Shown here: positions 57,688 through 64,000 of the stretch, piece by piece
Numbering within the stretch: the stretch's first letter is position 1
How the letters are laid out: every line of letters begins with the position of its first letter
Assembly: GCA_017744515.1 (NCBI GenBank)
Contig: JAGIBF010000009.1
Coordinates: forward strand, 15,934-79,933
Length of the DNA: 64,000 bases
From: Niastella sp.
GTDB lineage: Bacteria; Bacteroidota; Bacteroidia; Chitinophagales; Chitinophagaceae
Direction: 5' to 3'
The notes under the pieces: generated by a model
What the model was told of the DNA's origin: nothing
Databases searched by the model: none
What the model saw: the letters and a program-made list of their open reading frames with translations, nothing else
Translations under genes and position numbers: made by a program

Positions 57688-59913
57688 ATGAAATTCTTAT
57701 TGTCAAGGATGACCACTGTCCTTTGTGTACTGTTGTTATTTGTCTCCTGTTCTACTGACAAACATCCCAATGCCGAAATGATCAACCTGTTGGGGTCTAT
57801 TGCTCAATCGGAATACAGCTCCGGTAATTCTTTTTGCCCGGAAGCGAAGTTGGCTTACTTCGATTCGTTGTTGCACCATGCAGCCAATGCAGCCGACTCT
57901 AATTTCCTGGAGTTCTCCATTGCCAGAACGTTATTGGAATTGGGCGAAGAGGAAAAAGCCATGCAGATCAGCGACCGGGTGGTGAGACGGATACCAGAGT
58001 ACGAGTGGAGCCATTTACAGGCAGTAACGAAAGATATAGCTATTGCCAGTTTAAGGATTGGCGAGCGAAAGAACTGCATTAAGAATCATACAGGCGAATC
58101 CTGCGTTTTCCCTATTGCCGGAGGCGGCATTCATGCCGACAGAAATGGTTCTTTAAAAGCCATCGAAACGTATGAAAAGCTATTGAGCTACGAACCGAAT
58201 GATCTCGAATCGAAGTGGCTGTTGAACATTGCTTATATGACAATTGGTGAGTATCCGCATGGAGTTCCGGGTAAGTTGCTGATCAAAGGACTGGATGCGG
58301 ACACCGCTTACAGCGTGAAACCTTTTACTGATGTGGCTGCCCGTATAGGTTTAAATACGAACAACATGGCAGGTGGCAGCATTGTCGATGATTTTAACAA
58401 TGATGGTTACCTCGATATCATAACCAGTAGCTGGGGACTGGCACAAGGCATGCATTATTGTCGCAATAATGGCAATGGCACGTTTACGGACCTGTCGGTA
58501 GTCTCCGGTCTGCGGGCACTTACCGGCGGACTGAACATCATGCAAACCGATTATAACAACGATGGCTTTAAAGATATTTTTGTACTGCGCGGCGCCTGGA
58601 AAGGCAAGTATGGCAAAGAACCCAATTCCTTGTTGAAGAATAATGGTGATGGCACCTTTTCGGATGTGACGAAAGAGTGTGGCCTGCTTTCTTTTCATCC
58701 TACACAAACCGCCACCTGGGCCGATTTCAATAACGATGGCTGGCTGGATGTATTTATCGGCAATGAAACCTCCACCGCCGATGAAATGCACCCCTGTGAA
58801 TTATTCATGAGCAATAAGAACGGCACCTTTACCGAAGTAGCTACAGCTGCTGGTTGTGCTGCAATAGCTTTCGTAAAAGGAGTGACTTCCGGTGACTATG
58901 ACAACGATGGGCTCACTGATATATTCATTTCTACATTGAATGGGAAGAAAATGTTGTTCAGGAACGAAGGAGTAAAAGATAATATGGTCAGGTTTACCGA
59001 TGTTACTGCCCAGGCAGGGATTGCTGCTAATAAAACGGGTACTTTCCCCACCTGGTTTTGGGACTATGATAATGATGGCTGGCTCGACCTGCTTATTTCC
59101 GGCTATGAATTCAACAGGTCTTTAGCCTGGTATGCTGCAGCTGAGGCGATGGGACAGTCCGTTGGCAATTCCGGTAAATTATTTCTGTACAGAAATAAGC
59201 ATGACGGCACTTTTGAAGATGTGTCTGCCAGTATGGGGCTCAACCGGGTTGTGTTTGCGATGGGCGCCAATTTTGGCGATATCGATAACGATGGATACCT
59301 CGATATGTATTTCGGTACCGGCAATCCTTTATACCAGTCGCTGGTACCTAATAAAATGTTCAGGAATCTCGGAGGGAGCCGGTTTGTTGATATTACTACC
59401 ACTGCCCGGGTAGGTAACCTGCAGAAAGGGCATGGTGTTTCTTTTGCAGACCTTGATAACGATGGCGACGAAGATGTTTACATCGATATGGGGGGCGCGT
59501 ATATAGGAGATGCTTACGAAAATTCGCTGTACCTGAACCCGGGGCAAAACGACAATCGCTGGATCAATCTTACGTTGGAAGGTGTTACGGCTAACAGAGC
59601 CGCTATTGGTGCAAAAGTAAAGGTCACCTTTAAAGAGAATGGAAAAGAAAGATCTGTTTACCGCGACGTCAATTCGGGCGGCAGTTTTGGCTCCAATCCC
59701 TTAACGCAGCATATTGGTATTGGCCAGGCAGCCGTTGTTGAAAGCCTTGAGATCAAATGGCCTGTCACTGGAAAAGTACAAGAGTTCAGGAACATACATG
59801 CCGGTGAGGATATTGCCATTCGCGAAGGAGCCACTACGGTAGTGAAGCGGGCGATCAACCGGGTTGATTTTATGCTGGCAGGTAACCGCGTGATCGGCTG
59901 TTCCCCGTTTTGA
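57688..59913 (+). CDS. CRTAC1/UnbV-type FG-GAP repeat lipoprotein
   Basis: About 741 residues. The ATG at 57688 (MKFLLSRMTTVLCVLLLFVSCSTDK) gives a lipoprotein signal; the track start at 57613 lies inside REP-repeat-derived sequence. After a helical, TPR-like N-terminal region (residues 30-200), FG-GAP/VCBS repeats recur with Ca2+-binding DxDxDG-like loops: DFNNDGYLDI, DYNNDGFKDI, DFNNDGWLDV, DYDNDGLTDI, DYDNDGWLDL, DIDNDGYLDM, DLDNDGDEDV. The C-terminus is an ASPIC/UnbV domain (RWINLTLEGVTANRAAIGAKV, GGSFGSNPLTQHIGIG). It is probably a cell-surface beta-propeller for glycan or protein contact. The DUF3179 gene follows 46 bp later. Confidence 0.9.
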   Translation: MKFLLSRMTTVLCVLLLFVSCSTDKHPNAEMINLLGSIAQSEYSSGNSFCPEAKLAYFDSLLHHAANAADSNFLEFSIARTLLELGEEEKAMQISDRVVRRIPEYEWSHLQAVTKDIAIASLRIGERKNCIKNHTGESCVFPIAGGGIHADRNGSLKAIETYEKLLSYEPNDLESKWLLNIAYMTIGEYPHGVPGKLLIKGLDADTAYSVKPFTDVAARIGLNTNNMAGGSIVDDFNNDGYLDIITSSWGLAQGMHYCRNNGNGTFTDLSVVSGLRALTGGLNIMQTDYNNDGFKDIFVLRGAWKGKYGKEPNSLLKNNGDGTFSDVTKECGLLSFHPTQTATWADFNNDGWLDVFIGNETSTADEMHPCELFMSNKNGTFTEVATAAGCAAIAFVKGVTSGDYDNDGLTDIFISTLNGKKMLFRNEGVKDNMVRFTDVTAQAGIAANKTGTFPTWFWDYDNDGWLDLLISGYEFNRSLAWYAAAEAMGQSVGNSGKLFLYRNKHDGTFEDVSASMGLNRVVFAMGANFGDIDNDGYLDMYFGTGNPLYQSLVPNKMFRNLGGSRFVDITTTARVGNLQKGHGVSFADLDNDGDEDVYIDMGGAYIGDAYENSLYLNPGQNDNRWINLTLEGVTANRAAIGAKVKVTFKENGKERSVYRDVNSGGSFGSNPLTQHIGIGQAAVVESLEIKWPVTGKVQEFRNIHAGEDIAIREGATTVVKRAINRVDFMLAGNRVIGCSPF

Positions 59914-59959
59914 TCTTCGTCAGGATATCCTTATATTACGATACTACAACCATTGCCAC

Positions 59960-61141
59960 ATGAAAGGATCGCTTTTAACCTTAGGGCTCTTGCTGCTCTT
60001 TGTCGTTGAAATACTACGTGTTTATTTAATTATGCCTTTTCCCGGAAGCCAGCAAAGTGATACGATCGATTGGGCTTACTGGCTACACAATAATATATGG
60101 TGGATAAGGATCATTGGCCTGCTGCTGATTGTTTATCCGGTAGTGCAGGTCATGCGTAATGCCAAACGCTGGAAGAAGCTGTTGCTCGTTGTTGGTTTGG
60201 CGTTGTATGGTGTGGTGTTTTATTGTTTCAATTTCCGTTTCCTCGCCGATAAAATGTTTTATCAACCCACCTATACCCGGTTTGCAGACGCTGATCATAA
60301 TAAGGTGGCTGCCGATAAACTGGTGATCGGCGTGGTCATCAATGGAGAGGCGAAGGCCTATCCCATCCAGATGATCGGTTATCACCACCAGGTGCGTGAC
60401 ACGATTGCCAATACACTGGTCATGGTTATTTATTGTACGGTTTGCAGGACCGGCCGTGTTTTTAGTCCGGTGGTCGATGGCCGGTTGGAAACATTCCGGC
60501 TGGTAGGTATGGACCATTTCAATGCCATGTTCGAAGATGCAGCTACCAAAAGCTGGTGGCGTCAGGCTACCGGCGTTGCTGTGGCCGGACCATCGAAAGG
60601 AAAAAAACTAACGGAGATTCCTTCCACGCAACTTTCGCTTAAAGCATGGCTGCAGGAATATCCCGGGGCTGTTGTTTTTCAGGGCGACACTGCTTTCAAT
60701 AAACAATATGAACACCTCGCTGCATTTGATAATGGGACTATCGGGAGCGGTTTAGAAAAACGGGATTCCGGTTCCTGGCAAATGAAATCGTGGATAGTAG
60801 GTATGGTACAGGGTGAGCAGGCAAAAGCCTATGATTGGAACGAACTGGTCGATAAAAAGATCATACAAGATTCGCTGCCCGGCCTACCGGTATTGTTGGT
60901 ATTGGAAAAAGACAATGCTTCTTTCCATGTGTGGAACAGGCGGGTGAAGGATAACACGTTGCAATTCGCTACGCACAACATTAATTATCTAAAAGATTTG
61001 AACACGCTATCGGTATGGGACATGACAGGATTATGCATTGATGGCCCTTTTAAGGGCGAACAGTTGTTACCGCTACAAGCTTATCAGGAGTTCTGGCATT
61101 CCTGGAGCACCTTTCATCCCGGCACGGCAAAGTTTCCCTGA
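59960..61141 (+). CDS. DUF3179 family membrane protein
   Basis: A 393-residue protein with three N-terminal membrane helices (residues 5-25, 45-62 and 72-92) and a DUF3179 domain: VVINGEAKAYPIQMIGYHHQV, MVIYCTVCRTGRVFSPVVDG and WDMTGLCIDGPFKG. The C-x-x-C pair in YCTVCRTG is a family hallmark. Function unknown; members recur near UnbV/FG-GAP proteins, as here, suggesting that they work together (inference). It is convergent with the CaCA antiporter gene (4-bp gap). Confidence 0.9.
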   Translation: MKGSLLTLGLLLLFVVEILRVYLIMPFPGSQQSDTIDWAYWLHNNIWWIRIIGLLLIVYPVVQVMRNAKRWKKLLLVVGLALYGVVFYCFNFRFLADKMFYQPTYTRFADADHNKVAADKLVIGVVINGEAKAYPIQMIGYHHQVRDTIANTLVMVIYCTVCRTGRVFSPVVDGRLETFRLVGMDHFNAMFEDAATKSWWRQATGVAVAGPSKGKKLTEIPSTQLSLKAWLQEYPGAVVFQGDTAFNKQYEHLAAFDNGTIGSGLEKRDSGSWQMKSWIVGMVQGEQAKAYDWNELVDKKIIQDSLPGLPVLLVLEKDNASFHVWNRRVKDNTLQFATHNINYLKDLNTLSVWDMTGLCIDGPFKGEQLLPLQAYQEFWHSWSTFHPGTAKFP

Positions 61142-61145
61142 AACA

Positions 61146-62243
61146 TCAGGGTACAATGGTCGTGAATAAATAAGTAGCCAGTATTACCAGCAATACAATA
61201 CCCTGCAGGATATTGGTGCGCCCTGCACCGAACGAGATGCTGATGGTGAATAGTGACAGTATCAGCAGCAGCGTCGACTTGGTGTCGATACCCAGCGTAA
61301 TATGGAAGCCGGTGAAATACCCCACGATGGCCACCGCCGGTATGGTAAGCCCAATGCTGGCCAGAGCAGAGCCCAACGCAAGGTTGAGGCTTGTTTGCAA
61401 ACGGTTGCGCCTGGCAGCCCTGATGGCTGCAAGCCCTTCGGGCAGCAGTATCACCGTAGCGATGATGATCCCTACGAGACTTTTGGGTGCGCCCATGCTT
61501 ACCACGATGTTTTCAATAGCAGGAGATAAGTTTTTAGACAAGATGACTACTACTGCCAATGCCAGCAACAGAAACAGCAGGCTGCTGACGGCGGTGACTG
61601 TATTGGGAGGTTCGGCATGTGTATCTTTTTCGCCTTTAGGCAAAAAGTATTCCCGGTGACGGACGGCCTGCACGGCCACAAAGCCCAGGTACAGCACCAA
61701 TGATACAATAGCAACAAATATCAGCTGGCTCGTAGTATACACAGGCCCCGGCGTACTGGTGGTATAATTGGGCAACACCAGCGTGAGGATAGTAATGGCG
61801 GTGAGGGCTACGAGGGAAGCACTTACACCTTGTTTTACAAACACCTGTTCTTTGAAGCGATAACCGCCCACCAGCAGGCACAGGCCGATAATGCCGGTGA
61901 GGATAAGCATAATGGCCGCAAACACGGTATCCCGCGCCAGTGTGGAGCCCTGTTCCCCTTCCGTAAGCATGATGGTCACGATCAGTGATACCTCGATGAT
62001 CGTGATGGCCAGCGCCAATATCAGCGTGCCGTAAGGTTCCCCCACTTTATGAGCCACTACCTCCGCATGATGCACAGCACTCAGCACCACAGTGATCAAT
62101 ACAATACCCAGCAAGCCATTGACCCAGCCGCTGTTTTCTTTCCCGGTCATCAATAGTAATAGTAAACCAATCAGAGGACAAAGAATAGTCCACATTGGCA
62201 ATGCAATCTTAAAGCGCCGGAAGAGAAAACCTTTTTGCTGCAT
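61146..62243 (-). CDS. CaCA-superfamily Ca2+/H+ antiporter (ChaA-like)
   Basis: A 365-residue transporter with 11 hydrophobic helices in two repeats. Alpha-repeat motifs: GEPYGTLILALAITIIEVSLIVTIM (the first Glu-containing repeat, in part) and VILLPEGLAAIRAARRNRLQTSLNLALGSALASIGLTIP (the second, in part). ChaA/y4hA-type proteins exchange Ca2+ or Na+/K+ for H+. The same layout and length fit. Divergent from the YdcF-type gene with a 213-bp gap. Confidence 0.9.
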   Translation of the reverse strand: MQQKGFLFRRFKIALPMWTILCPLIGLLLLLMTGKENSGWVNGLLGIVLITVVLSAVHHAEVVAHKVGEPYGTLILALAITIIEVSLIVTIMLTEGEQGSTLARDTVFAAIMLILTGIIGLCLLVGGYRFKEQVFVKQGVSASLVALTAITILTLVLPNYTTSTPGPVYTTSQLIFVAIVSLVLYLGFVAVQAVRHREYFLPKGEKDTHAEPPNTVTAVSSLLFLLLALAVVVILSKNLSPAIENIVVSMGAPKSLVGIIIATVILLPEGLAAIRAARRNRLQTSLNLALGSALASIGLTIPAVAIVGYFTGFHITLGIDTKSTLLLILSLFTISISFGAGRTNILQGIVLLVILATYLFTTIVP

Positions 62244-62456
62244 GATAATGGAATTAGCTGTTTAACAGATGGATAGGGTGAAACGGTAAATATAAGAAAG
62301 TTGCCGATATAGCCCTTTTTCCCCTATATCAGCATGTACTATTTCTAATTGTGAATAAAATCTTGTTAAAAGATTGGTAACAATCCAGTAATACAGGCGT
62401 GATATTAAGTTAACCTCAACACAGGACTTTTGCCGCCGAAAATACTACATAAAATA

Positions 62457-63713
62457 ATGGTTAAGGCGTTCCTCACAATGGTCATGTTGTGCATGACTTG
62501 TTATCTTTTTGCTCAACAACCAGCTCCTGATCCTCGCTACAAGCTGGTAACTGGTGATCATATTGTACAGTGTAAAAACTATTACCTGCTTACGCTGCTG
62601 AAACAGGATAAAGAAGCGCGCAAAATGGTAGAAGGTGATACGGCATTAGCCAATATGGCGCAGCGTAAGCTGGCTGGCCTTGCCAATGCGCTGAAAACTT
62701 GTGGAAACACCGCTACCTGCTACACTGAACAGTTAAAGCTGTCAGGGCAGGAAATACAAACTGTCGGCGCCCGCCTTGCAGCTTTATACAATGAAAACAA
62801 TGCGCTGGGTAAATTAGTAAAACAACACCTTATTCCTTCAGGTACTTATATTCTCTTTCAAAAAGAAAGCGGCGCTGAGCTGTTGCGCAAAGCCTGGGAG
62901 CAGGATGCGATGGGAATCAACTTTGCCATTGGTGTGTATGCTGAAGGTAAAAAAGCCAATTATCCCCTGATTGATTCCATCAGCTTTAATGTAAACAATC
63001 CCCGCTATGGCAGCATGCTGTATTCACCCGCCTATGTGGTGATGCAGGAGTGCGCGGCAAGCCGGCTCTTTTTCCTGCCTTCGCTCACCGCCTCCTTGCT
63101 GTTCATTGAAATCAATGAGCGGGATCAGGCAGCTGATTATGAGCCGATGGAAACGACGGTGAACAAAGCCGCTTACGACAGAATACAGACCATCAAGTGG
63201 ACCAGCTATAAATATTCTGTGATCCTGGTGCCTGGTGCAGGCCCTGAAGATCCGGCGGTGCCCCTGAGCGCTGGCGGTATGCTCCGTTGCCGGTTGGCTG
63301 CCATACAATACCAGAAAGGATTGGCGCCATTTATAATGGTGTCTGGTGGCAAGGTGCACCCCTATAAAACCAGGTACAATGAAGCGGAAGAAATGAAACG
63401 CTTCCTGATTGATAAGCTGCACATACCCGAAAATGCCGTTATCATGGAGCCCCATGCACGGCATACTACGACCAACATGCGGAATGCGGTGCGCCTTATG
63501 TTCCGCTACGGAATGCCCATGGATAAGCCGGGCCTTGCTTCCACAGAAAGAGGACAAAGCACCTGGATATCCGGTACCCTCGTAGAAAGGTGTAAAAAGG
63601 AGTTGGATGAAGTACCCTATAAACCAGGCGAGCGCCTTTCTGAAACGGAAGTAGAGTTTTATCCATTGCTCGATGCACTGCACATCGATCCGACAGAAAT
63701 AATGGACCCGTAA
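62457..63713 (+). CDS. YdcF/DUF218-family protein with extended N-terminus
   Basis: About 418 residues. I use the ATG at 62457 (MVKAFLTMVMLCMTCYLFAQ), which yields a signal peptide; the track start at 62430 is not ATG. Residues 30-245 form an unrecognised helical domain (TALANMAQRKLAGLANALKT; MQECAASRLFFLPSLTASLL). From about 250 the DUF218 domain follows: YSVILVPGAGPEDPA, PFIMVSGGKVHPYKT, EAEEMKRFLIDKLHIPENAVIMEPHARHTTTNMRNA (in part). DUF218 proteins such as ElyC and SanA act in envelope metabolism. The export signal makes this a periplasmic version. Confidence 0.85.
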   Translation: MVKAFLTMVMLCMTCYLFAQQPAPDPRYKLVTGDHIVQCKNYYLLTLLKQDKEARKMVEGDTALANMAQRKLAGLANALKTCGNTATCYTEQLKLSGQEIQTVGARLAALYNENNALGKLVKQHLIPSGTYILFQKESGAELLRKAWEQDAMGINFAIGVYAEGKKANYPLIDSISFNVNNPRYGSMLYSPAYVVMQECAASRLFFLPSLTASLLFIEINERDQAADYEPMETTVNKAAYDRIQTIKWTSYKYSVILVPGAGPEDPAVPLSAGGMLRCRLAAIQYQKGLAPFIMVSGGKVHPYKTRYNEAEEMKRFLIDKLHIPENAVIMEPHARHTTTNMRNAVRLMFRYGMPMDKPGLASTERGQSTWISGTLVERCKKELDEVPYKPGERLSETEVEFYPLLDALHIDPTEIMDP

Positions 63714-63794
63714 TGGCCAGTGGTGAATAGTGTGTGGTGAGTAAGCACTCACAACTGACAACTCACGATTGCTGCCTGTCAAAAAGAAACACCA

Positions 63795-64000
63795 ATGAAA
63801 TTACTTACTGCCTTTGTTAGTTGCACTCTTTTAGCTTTTACGGCACACCGTGCCGGTGTAGATATGCAGATCAATCACGCACTTTCTGTCGATTCATTAG
63901 GCGCATGCCAGGGCGTATCCTTTCAAAATGGCCGCCTCTTCTTATATGGCGATAGGGAAGTAGGCATGATCAGGGAATACAAACTATCCGGCGATTCGAT
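63795..64000 (+). CDS. Secreted protein, truncated by window end
   Basis: The first 68 residues of a protein with a signal peptide (MKLLTAFVSCTLLAFTAHRAG), followed by LSVDSLGACQGVSFQNGRLF and LYGDREVGMIREYKL. It is too short for the ORF track and too little is visible to name a family; a beta-propeller-like start (GRLFLYGDREVGMI) is possible. It begins 81 bp after the YdcF-type gene; the gap carries GTGAGT-AAGC-ACTCAC, a small hairpin. Confidence 0.6.
   Translation, partial: MKLLTAFVSCTLLAFTAHRAGVDMQINHALSVDSLGACQGVSFQNGRLFLYGDREVGMIREYKLSGDS

Noticed and set aside
1-64000. tRNA, rRNA, tmRNA, SRP and RNase P genes
   Set aside because: Intergenic regions were read for their conserved signatures and none was found; small or divergent RNAs could still be missed by eye.

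Overview
The window looks like a chromosomal segment of a Bacteroidota bacterium, most likely Chitinophagaceae (inference). The evidence is a SusC/SusD pair, type IX secretion (T9SS) C-terminal sorting domains, DUF4199, DUF6157 and DUF5007-like proteins, a Wzc/Wza polysaccharide export set of Bacteroidota type, and promoters of the TTG-N19/20-TAnnTTTG class. There are no rRNA or tRNA genes, no recognisable insertion sequence and no CRISPR array.

Layout. 0-3.8 kb: the 3' end of lepA, a DUF922 secreted protein, a PH/SHOCT membrane protein and a secreted protein of unknown function. 3.8-10.8 kb (minus strand): a complete GDP-D-glycero-D-manno-heptose cassette (hddA-gmhA-hddC-gmhB) behind two glycosyltransferases, a DUF4199 protein and a dihydroorotase homologue that has lost most of its metal ligands. 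10.8-15.5 kb: a strongly inverted-repeat-rich gap, a small secreted protein, an HAD acid phosphatase, the WcaJ-type initiating sugar-phosphate transferase, an outer-membrane barrel protein and a serine-acetyltransferase-like enzyme. 15.5-31.3 kb (minus): one long Wzx/Wzy-type exopolysaccharide operon running wza, wzc, wzx, MBOAT and SGNH acyltransferase pair, glycosyltransferases, a polymerase, three hexapeptide acyltransferases and a WecG/TagA enzyme. 31.7-38.1 kb (minus): susC-susD-fasciclin-DUF5007-like uptake operon with a palindromic operator upstream. 38.1-49.5 kb: a mixed region with a beta-propeller lipoprotein, a DMT permease, DUF6157, a signal-peptide/T9SS gene split by an in-frame stop, a CocE-type hydrolase, a LytS/LytTR two-component pair, a DUF1080 protein and a CPA1 antiporter. 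49.8-64 kb: a T9SS amidase with an inserted golvesin-like domain, a MacB/FtsX-type permease, an AraC regulator, small unknown proteins, a CRTAC1/UnbV FG-GAP protein, a DUF3179 protein, a CaCA antiporter, a YdcF protein and a truncated secreted protein.

Most interesting signal. Three intergenic spots (38.56-38.89, 46.24-46.57 and 47.52-47.84 kb, all plus strand) hold copies of the same non-coding unit. Each has a 14-bp palindrome YCGTA-N4-TACGA, then exactly 45 bp, then TTG-N20-TAnnTTTG (one mismatch in copy 1), then 4 bp, then a conserved GTTGATWAAWTGATACGGTTTCC start that folds back on a partner 60-85 nt downstream. A region with 8-11 UCC motifs follows, then a conserved CGTCCAAA-MGATT box, then an intrinsic terminator whose stem sequence differs in every copy. 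Fixed spacing, compensating stem changes and swapped terminator sequences point to a multicopy, co-regulated small-RNA family that I do not recognise.

A second dispersed element, the REP-like TGTCACCCTGAGCTTGTCGAAGGG repeat, occurs at four loci. All family names come from reading the translations by eye; no database search was run.
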